DNA from: Bacillota bacterium
GTDB taxonomy: Bacteria; Bacillota; Clostridia; Lachnospirales; Lachnospiraceae
Reading direction: 5' to 3'
Length of the DNA stretch: 64,000 nt
NCBI GenBank assembly: GCA_023460575.1
Contig: JAEWPQ010000297.1
Location: 19,876 to 83,875 of the forward strand
Shown: piece by piece, positions 12,001-22,600 of the stretch
How the letters are laid out: the number at the start of each line of letters is the position of its first letter
Position numbering within the stretch: position 1 is the stretch's first letter
The notes under the pieces: model-generated
Seen by the model: only the letters and a program-made list of their open reading frames with translations
The model's database searches: none
What the model was told of the DNA's origin: nothing
Program-made: the position numbers and the translations under genes

Positions 12001-13660
12001 CTTCCACACTCCTTACCACAAAAGAGGTGCGAAGATTGAAATGGCTCTTATACTGATACAAGGAATAGGCGATTCTCTCTATTGTGAGGTCTTTTCTATA
12101 ACGTGCAATCCAATTTTGCAGCTCTTTCAACTCCTGTAAAAGTGCGGTATCCGACTTGGCACTAATAAAAATCGGATAATAGACTCTGCTTTCCCGGGAT
12201 TGCTGCTTAGGTGTTTGCGTATATTCCTCCAGAACAATATGAGCATTCGTACCACTAAAGCCGAATCCACTAACAGCGACTTTTCGCTTTCCTTCGTATA
12301 TGGTTTCCCAGGGCTTACTCTCTGTATTGATATAAAATGGTGTTTGCTCTAAATGAATATGATGATTCAATTTCTTAAAGTTTACAATCGGTGGAATTCT
12401 CTTATTTTGCAACATCAATACAGATTTAATAATTGAAGCAGTTCCTGCAGCTAATTGAGCATGCCCAATATTTGTTTTGACGGAACCCAATGCACAAAAG
12501 CTCTCTTTATTCGTGTAATGTTTAAATGTATCAATTAACGCAGTTACCTCAATCGGATCACCAAGAATAGTCCCTGTTCCATGTGCTTCAACATATCCGA
12601 TCTCTTCTGGATTAATACCATACTTATCATAGACTTCTCTTTCCAGTGCTGTTTGAGATAATGCATTTGGAGCCATGATTCCGTTGCTTTTTCCATCCTG
12701 ATTCACACCACTGCCCTTTATAACAGCATAGACTTGATCACGGTCTTCAATTGCCTGCTTTAAAGATTTGATAACTACACATCCAACCCCTTCAGCAGGT
12801 ACGAATCCATTTGCTCCATCATCGAATGCTTTACACTGTCCATCTGATGATAACATTCCGGCACTTCCGGCAAGCAGATAGAGCTGAGGTGTTACAAATG
12901 TACTGACTCCACCTGCAAGTGCCATCTGGCATTCTCCATTACGAATGCTTTCACAGGCTAAATGAAGTGCAACTAAGGATGAGGAACAGGCAGTATCCAA
13001 CGATAGGCTGGGACCTGTTAAATTTAAAAGGTAAGAAATTCGTGCAGATAGAATGGCACCTGAATTTCCCATAAAATAGTATGCGTCTTTGGCAATATCA
13101 TTTTGTATCAGGCGCAATTTGTAATCGCCATCAGCATGTCCGACAAATACTCCGCATTTCATACGTTCTAACTTCTTGACGCTATATCCGGCATCTTCAA
13201 AAGCTCTCCATGCTTCCATTAAGAAAAGGCGCTGCTGTGGGTCCATTAATTCAGCTTCCTTGGGAGATATGTTGAAAAAGAGAGGATCAAATTCATTTAT
13301 GTTATCGAGAAAACCACCCCATTTACAATTTGTCTTATTCTTTTCTTTGGATGGATCACCATAAATTGTATTTATATCAAATCGGTCTTGTGGTACCTTT
13401 GTGATTGCATTTGTTCCAGAATTAATAACCTCCCAGAATTCATCTACATTATTGGCAAACGGAAACCTGCATGACATTCCAATGATAGCGATATCGCTAT
13501 CATTGGATTTAGGTTGTAATATTGTATGACTATCTGTCTCAGTTTGTTTTTCGCTTGTAGAAATGTGAACCTGTTTACCAATCTGCTTCAATACTTCTTC
13601 CTTGCTTAGCTTATGGTCTTTATACTCGATCAGCAGTTTCTTAATATCGTTTTTTTCCAT
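1..13660 (-). CDS. trans-AT polyketide synthase, third megasynthase (partial, 3' end outside window)
   Basis: Open for all 4553 codons to the left edge. The ATG at 13660 is preceded by AAGGTGGAG and overlaps the previous PKS stop by 20 bp. Order with approximate residues: N-terminal docking helices 1-35; KS6 57-470 (DTACSSS, EAHGTGT, NIGH intact); DH about 670 (HEVQGSKVLP); KR 1110-1250 (YAYAN); ACP Ser about 1393; KS7 1470-1880 (intact); DH about 2103, whose HxxxGxxxxP reads HKIQENTILP (Gly to Glu); KR 2598-2745 (YACAN); ACP about 2900 (GIDS); KS8 2985-3400 (DSACSSS, ETHGTGT); two ACPs about 3642 and 3762 (both EYGIDSIGI); KS9 3837-4250; then the start of a C-methyltransferase region, cut by the window. 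KS9 has Cys4005 in DTMCSSS but VGIGT instead of HGTGT. There is no integrated AT, so the trans AT must load it. It extends the chain from the second PKS. Module boundaries are read by eye. Confidence 0.96.
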   Translation of the reverse strand, partial: MEKNDIKKLLIEYKDHKLSKEEVLKQIGKQVHISTSEKQTETDSHTILQPKSNDSDIAIIGMSCRFPFANNVDEFWEVINSGTNAITKVPQDRFDINTIYGDPSKEKNKTNCKWGGFLDNINEFDPLFFNISPKEAELMDPQQRLFLMEAWRAFEDAGYSVKKLERMKCGVFVGHADGDYKLRLIQNDIAKDAYYFMGNSGAILSARISYLLNLTGPSLSLDTACSSSLVALHLACESIRNGECQMALAGGVSTFVTPQLYLLAGSAGMLSSDGQCKAFDDGANGFVPAEGVGCVVIKSLKQAIEDRDQVYAVIKGSGVNQDGKSNGIMAPNALSQTALEREVYDKYGINPEEIGYVEAHGTGTILGDPIEVTALIDTFKHYTNKESFCALGSVKTNIGHAQLAAGTASIIKSVLMLQNKRIPPIVNFKKLNHHIHLEQTPFYINTESKPWETIYEGKRKVAVSGFGFSGTNAHIVLEEYTQTPKQQSRESRVYYPIFISAKSDTALLQELKELQNWIARYRKDLTIERIAYSLYQYKSHFNLRTSFVVRSVEELEEKLEEYLKNPEMVEIQDSKVQNGISYKLKKDRRENIEKVILKLNQKELTPDEELEKMSYIAESYKAGYLLDADEIFKGCIYQRMSMPRYQFDMEKYWYHKQEYEVLLDRSAFYIKEHEVQGSKVLPGVAYMELARQAVKAATNKEVGSIQQMVWQKPVVVNEESLPLYVELKPVDGRVKFEVISKAGKTTELHCQGYATLKSQEIQAENTIDILSIKSRLEEERNQEQHYQYFRLRGMKHGQSMRSVQKLYIGENEALAFIEIPEVIQETIHNYGLHPAIMDGALQTVIGVKSAVDTDSNAVFLPFSFKELKLYAEIPEKLYSYCKQTGKQEFSIWLSDLNGKIVAKIENFQMRSVNNKIKQDLTYMTAKWMRSSLKDQIIEPGEVFLLQSDQQKYSVLYCDTNQKISELKEKALYNESVSLDSYTRFVYWANDTKDENECLERGVYQFFVFLKTIMSQKERKSIQVLYLYNRKAEHVELLESVNSLGKSVMLENSYLTMATVGYETELSLTQIYQELSMKSKAAIQFIQGNRYQEEIVYADHVEGKSSIAQNGLYVITGGNGKIGRKLADYLVSHYHAKVIILGRSIQESETAGEFIIPFNADVCRKEQVIHVFHKIAQQYGNITGVFHCAGIHQDSFIWNKTLQEFKEVIAPKLSGTKYLIECIKDMGVEFCALFSSTTAICGTPGQSDYAYANEYLNAYARKYQKDNMRIVSICWPFWEDGGMQISTQDKTFMQETMGLGLLSFDEGMEALESAISGKDFNRIVIKGNAQKFQSYLLKTSSAKQIVPFQITGMGERDVSQNLYTKVKQLVYDKIVELIKIDPVKIKEDHDFTDYGFDSILLTSLANNINEILHTDLMPTIFFDKSQIREFIQYLCDEYPAKMSGNDSVEECINKQSEEVEKTQEIYQDDIAIIGMSGVMPQSDSLEEFFQKLESETDFITEIPKERWDWKESGKEDMRWGSFMKDIDTFDTDFFSISPREAELMDPQQRLLLECVWHTIEDSGYKASKLRGSNTGVFIGVSTMDYTDLSKKADIPVSGYTSTGRAHSILVNRVSYLYDFHGPSEPIDTACSSSLIAVIRGVKSIQSGDCQMAIAGGVNVIASDDLYVAFSKSGMLAKDGKCKTFDKNADGYVRGEGVGTILLKSLTKAKQDGDRIYAVIKGCGINHGGHASSLTAPNASAQADLIMNTYEKAHINPLDVTYIEAHGTGTKLGDPVEIDGLNKAFKKLFEIGQIEQWQEGYCSVGSVKSNIGHLEAAAGIASVFKVLLSMNHHVIPASIHINELNPYLALNNSPFKIAHKTQKWEVPYDKKRIAGISCFGYGGANAHLVLEEYQENHKVEWQSEQSNVFLYSAKTKEQLIVYVKNHIAYLEQKQQDSTFFLDSYAYVLQTGREELEERLTVVASTIKELITILRNYDQKRNTDTFFTGSAETYQNMLQVLNTGVSWINYEKQIYENRDFKALAVLWANGAIFDWKKLYDGRVPAKIAVPEYPFKKTRYWLPNGTGKSCKSTFHCIHPLVDENISTIDRTIFRKSLSQDDFFIRDHKIQENTILPGVAYLEMVRAAGELVQENTIRTIEDVIWAAPINVGKSAKDSFIELRKIKDKLDYKVYYKEHGQTIIASQGKLSMLSSADCSSAKIFDITQLRNTFDNQLIHSELYSYFAKLGFAYGESFKCIQSIESNATEALGKYKVPQIDNILDSGFKLLIPAMDGALQTIMGTGSSSSDGEEKQFIPFALKKLIIFDAVPQEGYAYIRLHSQTEDGSVRKFDISILGEDGQEKVRFEEFTSRSIEAQKKNNTSQIEQLHYKKEWKESNPNCVAIKDQESTLAIVIGNVLEAGKYQIELNNLGVTEHRFIQSSNEYQKVDQNTYAIRTTVYEDYLKALQDFKLNNYREITIYHTFATDEMRMNTLSRKERLDYGFFSMSCLVKALVNCNVSAIVKLAYIYTEKQDYIQPENEMINGMIKSITSLNHNILIKTIAVETNGSNDMIARIVLEMQSKEAYEPGQIWLKQNKRFERVLKKLSIENQDSLTYLSQGDTVIITGGLGKLGKIFTSYLAQKKINVILTGRRDSSSETEWLDSIRRCGVKVFYIQSDIAVYEEAKIMYEKAKEYVGEISGILHIAGTAGEETIDRADWNSYKQPLQAKVYGTMNLDAVLQKEPLKCVVYFSSIASSIGDYGGCAYACANEFLNAYAQERNEFVNKHYSSGKTYSIQWGIWADGAMKLPDGNKDQYFDITGMVPIPKDQGIGMFQNILAQAESSIIAVTGNEAQTDRIMGIQDKARTNDKPLDEEKTTVQAVKSNTSFSLQDKTKNYLRTVIANAIKTEEQNIRDKTTFDKLGIDSFMVMEIHEILEQHFEGLSKTIFFEYHTLLELTGFFLGEHKEELEKMFQADIEETVTEYEEYEEYKEVAEEIKHKSDESDNYEIAIIGMSGRYPMSENIEELYQNLKAGKDCIEEIPKERFDYREFYDEKGGKGKITCKWGGFIKDADKFDEEFFGIVPKVASIMDPQERIMLEVAWQAIEDSGYKPEDLTIPNKDTRSNDVGVFIGMMYDDYKVIETQELVNHNYDALTEYWNSPIANRISYIFDFRGPSYVIDSACSSSLTTIHMACESIRHGECKYAIAGGVSLSLHPSKYIRLSEFGMSSPTGRCKSFGQGADGYVPGEGAGAVLLKPLVQAESDGDNIYAVIKGSSVNHGGKVNGFTVPNPSAQSDVIVHALEAGNVEARSISYVETHGTGTKLGDPIEIRGITKAFNTKDKQFCKLGSIKSNMGHCEGAAGIASITKVALQLKNRQLFPSLHSEVENELIDFKNSAFTIQKKLEYWEQPCIERDGNKITFPRRAGISSFGAGGSNAHVIMEEYSKDDCIAATKNKEELIFISANNKNAFDQLLHNWIDYLDKTDELHHNIAFTSVAGRIFREYRLALVATSKEDAKRQIQDYLDEKTGRAYFGSIKNEKDFADTDDIINHVKNRDLNSIAKYWVEGYEFDYTTVFDTDQNYRVSIPNHPLKKNRHWITTTYDSNDIAVSRVIPPKPDKQLVQEQISKKIQLVTKEQVSQYLIQILSNVTHIQKDKLDQDTEFSEYGIDSIGITSFNNFILKDFPGISETALFAYQTIQDLTDYMYETYEAEVMDYFGDESINAEKIPTVEEAPAVQDSVINKTLSTAEDNSKKLYDMVAEILISILADVTQISPQKLDPSEDFGEYGIDSIGISSFGKQILGYLPSISETAIYAYQTIDDLTEFICQTYEEELKEMFGIDEQNMKESVTVAVVKQHEKQASSSDIAIIGVSTKLPGSKNWDELWNQLVNKESASQRITRWDMSPYYDEELGKPGKTYCQYGSFLDDIDKFDPQFFHIAKTEADVIDPQERMFLQEAWNAVENAGYTKKSIDRNTGVFVGVTTSSYRYVGYEESLEGTAVNTSTSFASIANRVSYMLDLKGPSMPIDTMCSSSIVAIHMACEAIREGTCNMVIAGGVNLYSHPMALVNLSRLKLLSNDDMTRSFCEGGTGFVPGEAVGAVILKRAEDAIKDGDYIYAVIKGSAAGHIGRTNAYFTQNPLGQAEIVENAIKNANIPKESISYIETVGIGTEVNDSIEVEGLKKVFQGEDLSEHSIAIGSVKPNIGHAEAASGMGQLMKVLLQLKRKKFAPTRLNGTVNKKIQLNHTPLYKAVELEQWDQKRGKDGAAYPRRASINSFGAGGYAANIILEEAPKQYGALRNMEDDNTFLCFPISSNTKRGVIRNLKNLNEFCKQNTDVSMNAIAYNLQRKITYSYRVLIVADNKNDLLNKLDNCCNGLFDLAGIYNNFISGKSKTSVENAAYHELAMDWIGGNTVDWIMTKVKHDRTIPLPGYSFEPVHCWSQKKENIENVGLVLEMGNAKLEQFCNGILLKYLQDEDALKEANTLPIVKKLAQNLMDYDYLIQENENLQMTDRINDEVVKAVLKNPERREDFLCRAFPELTGHLQFIRKLGEKMHNILHNDNAMQEFVLEEESFHNVLK

Positions 13661-16600
13661 ATTCAATCTCCACCTTATTGATTATATCTTCTAAATCAAT
13701 TTCATCAGCTTCATATTGTTCAAGTAAAGCAGACAATTTATAACCTGTTACAAAATCTTTCACTTCATCCCTTTGCATTAGTTCATCATAATATTGTTGT
13801 GCAATGTAACATGATAGTTTATTAATATCCGTTCGATTAAATAATTCGGAAGTATCAACAGATACTCCTAATGTCTTGTTAATTGCATTCATGCAATCTG
13901 TGCCTAAAATAGAGTCAACTCCATATTCAGCATATGGGGCTGTAACATCAATCGTCTCAGGTTCCACCATTAAGGTTGCTGCCATATTCTCGACTACCTT
14001 CTCCCTGATATACTGTTCCAGGTATTCCATATCTGCACTTCCATTATCAGGCTGTACCAAAAACGTTTCATGTTGCCTTATATAAACTTTTATTTCATCT
14101 CTTTGCATTAGTTCTTCATAATATTGTTCTAAAATATAACTAGAAAGTTCGATAATATCCGTACGATTAAATAATTCTGTTGCATCAACTGATATTTCTA
14201 AAGTTTTATTAATTGTATTAATGCATTCTGTACCTAAGATAGAGTCAACACCATATTCAGTATATGGAACCGTAATTTGAATTGTCTCAGGTTCCACCAT
14301 TAAAGTTTCTGCCATACTCTCAACTACCTTCATTCTAATATACTGTTCCAGGTACTCACTATCTTTATCCTTCGTAACGCTTTTCTCCATCTTTTGGGGT
14401 TGTTTGTCTTGATCAGTTTTTTTCTCATTTGTTTCACTTGCTGGCTGATCCACCACGCCATTACTATTTCTTGCAACTACTACCTCTTGTGGCACGGTAC
14501 GTTCTGACAACATGGTATCTACTCCCATAACACTTTCAAAACCTAAATGTGTAAATAGATTATCCCAGTTATTCAAGCTAAGTAAAGGACCTCCATGAAG
14601 TCTTATCTGCTCATCTTCAAATAACCACCAGCCAGTTGTCAGCCCAAAGGTTAAGGTTAAGAATGCTTGTATTTTGGTTATTTCATTTACAATAATCCAA
14701 CCTGATGGTTTCAACAGTGTCTTCATGTTTTTCATACAATTACTTAAGTCTTTCGTTGCATGAAATACATTTGCACCTATAATCAAGTCATAGGAATATG
14801 GTTCATATCCTTGTTGCACTGGATCCATTTCCACGTTTAGCAGCTTGAATTCCATGAATTTATATATTTTCCCATATGCGTTCTTCCCATAGTTTATAAA
14901 TGCATTTCCCATATCGGTATACGTATATGATATGTTTGAATCCAGTTCTGCTATTTTTTCCACAACACTTTTACTTGTGCCACCAGTTCCTGCACCTGCT
15001 TCTAATATTCTGATTGTCCGTTCAGGTTCCTTTTTCCTTACCTCTTTGATATAAGCCGTAACTGTTTTCACAACAAGCAGGTTATAATAATCCGCCCCTG
15101 GATTGTTTGCATAAACGGATTTCACCAGCTCCATATTTGAGTTGGGGAATAGAATGTCTGTAGCCATGACACTTCCATTCATGATTTCCATCAAATGGGG
15201 CATACAATGATTCAGCAGGTGAATATGCGGCTGGATTCCTTCATGCTGTTTTAGGAAGCTGTCATCACACTGTACCGACCCTTGAACTTCTGGTGCCATG
15301 CCCCGCTTTGTTACTGTAGCGAAATCATCTTGTATGGATAAATAACCTTGTGCAGACAGTACTTCAAATAATCCTTTGAAAAGTCTCTCGTATTTGCTTG
15401 TAACATGTAACTCCCCGCGGAGCTTTGAAATGGAATACTCTTCCTTAAGCTGTACAAAAATATCCCTTCTGGTAAATTCTCTCATTATGAGCATTGCACA
15501 GTAATCTTCTAATTCGCTCATGTCCTTTTCAAATCTTTCTTTTAGACAAGTTAACTCTTCTGGGACCATAACATACTCTCTTACAACATCTTCTACAGTT
15601 TCACTTATTGACATTGCTTGGTACCAATGAATTTTTTTATTTAGTTTTCTATTAGGAAGAGATACCTTTTTCTGCGTATTTTGATAACAGTCCTTCCATG
15701 ATATATGATTCACTGTAACAAATGCCTGGGCCATTTCTTCACTTGACATGTCTGGTGTTAATTTGACTGTACTCTTATCCTTTGTATTCACCGTTCCCCT
15801 ATAGATACGATTGTTCATAGCTGACTGTCCCGGATTCGAAAGCTGTTCCATCAATTCTTCTATGGTTCTAAATACAATTGCCATTCTATAGGATTGCATC
15901 TCTTTCGCTTCTTGTAATGTATATGTCATGCTCTTCCATAACCCTCTGTTTTTAAGCAGCTGCTCTTTATGCTCCTGAATCCATAATTTAATGCTTTCCT
16001 TATAACTTTGAAGCAGTTCTCCTGTTCTTCCCGATAAGGTTAATACATGCATTGCCTCATTTTCATCGATGTCACAATAGTGGTTTTCATATTCTTCCAA
16101 AATAATGTGTGCATTTACCCCTCCAAACCCGAAAGAACTGATTCCAGCTCTTCTTGGATAGCAATTCCCATTCTTATCATATTCAATTGGAAAAACGGTG
16201 TTTTGGACTGCTATGGTAAAACCGGTATTTTCAAAGTCAATATACTGGTTCTGTTTCGTAAAATGCATATTAGCTGGTATGAGATTATGTTTTAACGCAT
16301 TGACAGCTTTTATCATCCCTGCGATTCCGGCAGCTCCTTCTAAATGACCAATATTTGTTTTTACAGATCCTAACACACAAGGATGAGAAAGCTTGTCCTG
16401 ATTTAGAATCTCTTCGGCATTCTTGAGTCCAGTAATCTCAATTGGGTCTCCTAATTTTGTGCCAGTTCCATGGGTTTCAATGTATCCAATTGACTGGAAT
16501 GGAACCTGTGCTTCTTCCACTGCTTTTGCAATGACCTCTGTCTGAGCTGCTGGATTTGGCGTAGTTAATGTATTCACATGTCCTGTATGATTAATCGCAC

Positions 16601-19600
16601 TGCCAAGTATTATTGTATGAATATTGTCTCCAGCTTCTACTGCCTTACTTAATGGTTTCAAAATCATAATGGCACAGCCTTCACCTCTGCCATATCCATC
16701 TGCCGAGTCATCAAATGTCTTACATATTCCATCCGGACTAAGCATACCTGTTCTGCTATATGCGATATGTACTTGTGAACTAAGAATTTCATTAACCCCT
16801 CCGGCAATCGCCATATCGCATTTTCCAAGACGTATATCATCTATAGCACGTTCCACTGCTACAATTGAGCTTGAGCATGCTGTATCAATTACCTCACTTG
16901 GCCCTCGCAGTCCATACAGATAGGACAAACGATTCGCAGTAACTGCCCTGGAATTGCCGGTAGACAGATATGGGTCAATTGCTTTGTTATTTTGTGTTGC
17001 CAATTCATAATATTCCATGGAAACCAAACCAATATATACACCTGTGTTACTATCCTTTATCACTTCCCTTTTAATTCCCGCATCTTCCAATGCAAGATAA
17101 CTTTGTTCCAATACAATCCTCTGAACAGGATCCATAAAAGCAGCTTCTCGATTAGAGATGCCAAACAGCTCTTCATCAAACTCCGCAATGTTCTTTATAA
17201 ATCCAGCTTTATTAACAAGTGTCTTATCAGCCTCCTGCTTGGAATCCCCATATAGCTTTCTCCAGTTCCATCGGTCTGCTGGAATTTCAGTAATCACATT
17301 CTTCTGATTGATTAAGTTGCTCCAGAATTCCTCTACATTATCTGCCCCTGGCATTACACAACTCATTCCAACAATTGCAATTGGTTCTTTTTCCAGGGAA
17401 TTACTACCCCATACCTTTTCTAATATCTTATCTTCATTCATAATAGAGTCCCGTTCTTCTACTGTATTCTCCTCCTGCTGTGACATAACCTTTTCTTCAA
17501 CTTCCTGTTCATAGACAGAAGCTATTAATTCTTCATTGCTTGCATAGATGTGATTAATGAATTCCTGAATCGTATTGTATTCAAATACATTGGTAGGAAG
17601 TAAATCAAGTCCATAAAAGCGGTTGATCATATTAACAAGTTGTGTAATGGAGATAGAATCAAACCCATAGTCACTAATCTCCTCTGATAAATCGATCTCT
17701 TCGTCTATTTTCAACAAGTCTCTCATAAATTTATCAACTTTAGCAGTAAACTGTCTCTTCACCAAATCGCCATTTATAATGCACTGCTGGTGTTTACTTT
17801 TCGTTTCACCCCTGCGTAAGAACATACTTTTAAGCTTCTTGCTGATGAGTTTTTCATTTCCCTGAGTTACAATTACTTGTTCATACATATTGCACATGGA
17901 AATATGCAACGCCTGTATTCCCTTATCGGAATCTAAGGGCTGCATTCCAAAATGTTCAAACAGTTCCTGTGTCTGTTTGTCGGTTTTCATTCCTCCACCA
18001 GACCATAAAGGCCAGTTCATAACAAGAGTTTTTCCACTTCTTTCCCCCTTTCCTGTCTGTTGGTTTCTCATTTTTCCAAACTGTACAAGAAATTCATTAG
18101 CGAAGGCATAGTCACACTGCCCTGCATTTCCAAGTGCTGCTAGTGACGAGAATAGAACGAAGCTTTCTAATGGTTCCTCTTTTGTTGCAAAATCCAAGTT
18201 TAGCGTACCAAATACCTTTGGTGCCATAACTTTTTCCAAAGTAGCAAACTGTTTATTACGAAAGATCTCATCCTGAATCAGACCAGCGGCATGAATGATG
18301 CTATGAATATTTTGAAATCTTTCATGTCCAGCCTTAACTACCTTTTGCACATCTTCCTTAACTGTCAGATCTGCCTGCATATAAAGAACTTCTTTCCCTG
18401 CCTCCACAATTTCGTCTGTTATTTCTTTGCTTTTTGCTCCTGGCTCCAATATGTCTGTTAATATGAACTTCGCATCATTATCCAGCTTGCATATTTCGCG
18501 TATCATCAGCCTTGCCAATCCGCCTAAAGCTCCTGTAATTAAATAGACACAGTTTTTTCGTTCGAATCCTTTTGCCGGAAGCTTTTGCATCTGGATTTCT
18601 TTGATGTCTTTAATCTGTCTCAAACCATCCACATAGCTGACTTCCATTTCTCTGTCTTCACAATTTATCTCGTCTGCCAACAGCCTCCCTATCCTGTTAT
18701 CCTGCTCTGCAAACGAAATTACTTTGACTTTAATTCTCTCATTTTCCAAATGAACTGTCTTTAAGAATCCACTAAGAGCAGTAAAAAACGGATTTTGCAT
18801 TCCATCCCGTTCTCGATTAATTACTTGAATCATAACTTTTCTTTCTTCGGGATCCATTTGGACTGCCTTACACAAATTAAATATTGATTGAATTCCACAT
18901 TTCACATATTCAGAATACTGTTTTTCTAAAGGCTCTGGATATCTGTCTGCCCATGCATAAATTATTTGAAAGGATCCAATATTATCATTCTGTAAATCTT
19001 GCAAAAGCCTTGTATAATCTTCTGGTTTCTCTTGACAGATTCTATACTCAGAGGCTGAATTTTTATTATAGCTGTGTGCTGCACGGACGGAAATAATGTC
19101 AAAAAATTGCGTTAATTCCTCACTTATCTCTTCTTCATTATGAAAAAGCAGTATTTTCTGTTTCGCTTTTATTGGAAATTGAATCTCAGCTGGTTTCCAT
19201 TGTGTTACGTAATAATGTATCTGCACGTGTTCTCTGCTATTTTGATTCGCCATTAATATCCGGAAGGATAGTTCACATAACTCAACCAATACATTTCCTT
19301 CTCCATCTACAAGATAAATATCACATATCAGCATTTCGCTTACTAACTTCATATTATGTACATATGCAAAACAATGTTCTTTTAACGGCTGGCAGATATG
19401 TACTTCCCTCATTCCAAATGGTATGAAGGTTTCATTTTCTACTTTATTACATATTTTTCTAAATGCAGCAGTAGCTTGTAATGCCCCATCTAAAATAGAA
19501 GGATGCAAAGGATATTTTTCTAATGGTTCCGATCCTTCAGATAATATAATCTCTGCCAGGATTTCATCAATACCATAACTAAGAGAATGTACACATTGAA

Positions 19601-22600
19601 ACGTTCTTCCATAATGAATTCCTTGTTTCTCAAAATCATGATAGAAAGCTTCCCTGAGAATTTGACTGTGGCAACGGCTTTGAATCGATTGAAATGAAAT
19701 TTGTTTCGGTGTCTGATCCTCCTTCACACCTACTGCCTTTCCCTGCATATGAACGCCTTGGTCTGTATATATTTGAAAGCTGCACCCTTGTTCTAATGGC
19801 TCTAAATCGATTTTCACAATTTCATCACGATTATCCATTTTTATTGGCTGTAAGTAGGTTATTTCTTTTAGCAGTACCTTGGCTGACTGAAGGCTTAATT
19901 TTGAAGCAGTCTCTGCCATCTGAAGATAGAATACTCCGGGTAACGTCTCAACACCATCTACTACATGGTCTCTTAGATAGAATTCACTTGGTTTCATATT
20001 CTTACAATAGCGTTGTTTTGCAAAGGTAGAACTATTTTCATCTAATATCGCATTTAGTTTTAGCTGTTTTTCTTCTTTTATAATAGGAGACCAATAACTC
20101 TTATGTTCAAATGGATACGTTGGCAGTGCCAGCTTTCTACCAATAACTTCCCATTTTGTCCAGTTTGTCTTCTTTTCATTTAAACAGTCCTTTCCTTCCC
20201 ATAAGTTCTCCTGTTTTACGTTATAAACAAGATAACTGCCATTTTGATTATGCTGTACGAACTGATCTAATGCCATTTCTATCTCATTAATACTATGAGC
20301 TTCTATTACCAGCCTTTCATCAAAGACTTCCTTTAAGCGAGAGGAATATATGAAATCTTGAAATGATATATCATATTCAGGTTCTGATTCTGTCATATCA
20401 TTTTCTTTTGTCATTTTATTGATATAAGCATTCACTTGATCCAATGTCCAGTCAATGGTCATCTCTCTGAAATCCAGTTTTTGCTCATACATGATTTGCA
20501 AAGATTGTACAAATCGCTGGAACATAAGAAGGTCTAATCCATAGTCTTCTAAACTGTCATGACCATTTATACTTTCCACTGAAACATCTAAAAGCTGAGC
20601 TAACTTCTTTTGAGTTTCAGATTCTCCGATGAGACAGGACTGATTAATCTCAGTGACAGATTGTGTCTTTATTTTATGTTCTTTGATATATGTTAGAAAA
20701 TCGATTGCATATGCTTCCAGTTGTTTTCTATTGCGTGCTGACAAAATAAATACGTCAGACCCACCACCCTCATTCACACACCTGTCATTGGTCTGCTTAT
20801 ATTCTTCCATAATTACATGAACGTTTAATCCCCCTGCACCAAAGGAACTGATTGCAGCTCTTCGTGGGATCACTACTCCTTCACTGTTTTTCGGTGCCCA
20901 ATCCTGCAATTCGTGCTGTATATAAAATGGTGAATGATCAAACTCAATTCTGTCATTCGATACCTCACTATGCAGGGAGGGTACTAATTGTTCATGTTCC
21001 ATTTGCAACAATACCTTTACAACAGACGCAATTCCGGCACATGCTTCACCATGGCCGATATTTGCTTTCACAGAACCAATCGCGCAGAACTGTTTCTTCT
21101 TAGTAAATGCATTCCATGCCTTCGTCAGACCTGCAATCTCAATTGGATCTCCCAGTCTGGTACCAGTTCCATGTGCTTCTACATAGGAAATTGTCTCCGG
21201 GTTTACTCCTGATTTGATTAATGCAGTTTTGATCACCTTCGCCTGCTCATTTACACTTGGTACTGTGTAGCCATTTGTCATTCCATTATGATTTACAGCA
21301 GTAGCTTTGATAATGCCATAAATATGATCTCTATCCTTTTCTGCCTGTTTTCGTGTTTTGAGTAAAAGTCCTCCAACACCTTCGCCAGGAACAAACCCAT
21401 CTGCCTTTTCACCAAATGGTGAACAGATTCCTGATTCTGACAGCATCTTCATCTGGCTCATATAAATGAACTTGGCAGGATGCAGATAAAGATTTACACC
21501 ACCTACAAAAGCCATTTGGGATTCCTGTGCTTTTAAGCTTTGACAAGCATAATGCAGTGCTGTCAGGGAAGAGGAGCAAGCCGTATCCACTGCAAGACTT
21601 GGACCTTTCCAATTCATGAAATATGAGATTCGATTGGCAATCGACCAGGACTCTGATTTGGCTATATCAGGATTACCTTTAAAGAGTTCTTCTCCGCCGA
21701 TTAAGTTGTATGTATGGGTTGTCACACCTACAAATACTCCAACTTCATTATCGAATTTATCCTGCATGATCGTTTTGCTATAACCAGCTTTTTCAATAGT
21801 ATTCCATGCTGTTTCTAAAAGCATTCTTTCTTGAGGATCCATCAATTCCGCTTCTTTCGGTGAGATGTGGAAAAACAATGCATCGAATTGATCAGCTTGA
21901 TTTACAAAGCCTGCTGTCTGACAATAGTATTTTCCATCTATACTATCCTCTGGATTCCCAGAATAATATTTTCCATTATCCCATCTATCCTTTGGCACCT
22001 TACAAATCAAATCTGCTCCAGCTTTCAGCTTCTCCCATAATTCACTAACGTCGTTGGCAGAAGCAAACTTTCCTTCAAATCCGATAATTGCAATATCGTC
22101 ATCTTCCTCTCTTTTTTCTGAATCGTCCCTGGAAACAGTATTTTTCGCTGGTGCTGCCTCATATGCTTTTTCTACTGGTTGACTTGCAACTGCTGTTTGC
22201 AACTTTGCACTTAATTGTTCCCCATAATTTTCAAGCATATAGTTTACTACTTCATCTACATTGTTACACTCAAACAGTATGGTTTTCCCGATCTTTCCAA
22301 TGTCTTTTTGAACCATCTCTGTGAACTGGCTGATGAGAATGGAATCAATGCACAGCTCTTCCAATGTAGTATCCCGGTTAATCGCTTCTGTACCTACTAA
22401 AGTACAAAGAATCCCCTTGATGTATTGAAAAACATTTTCTTGTAATGGAACATTTTCTACCTGGATTACAGTTTCCTTTTGCCCAGGCTTCACATGTTCT
22501 GGTAATTTCACATTTTCACCGTATACATATGCATAGCCTTTTCCATCACCTTGTAATGCAGACAATAGAATCTCTATTCCCTGCGTTTCTCCGATCGGTA

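Noticed and set aside
1..13660. Treating the left 13.6 kb as lacking a large gene because no complete frame ends there
   Set aside because: The minus-strand frame from 13660 is open to position 1 with KS, DH, KR and ACP motifs; it is a truncated PKS gene.
1..13660. Thioesterase or other chain-release domain
   Set aside because: None is visible; the line runs out of the window inside a C-methyltransferase region, so release must be encoded to the left.
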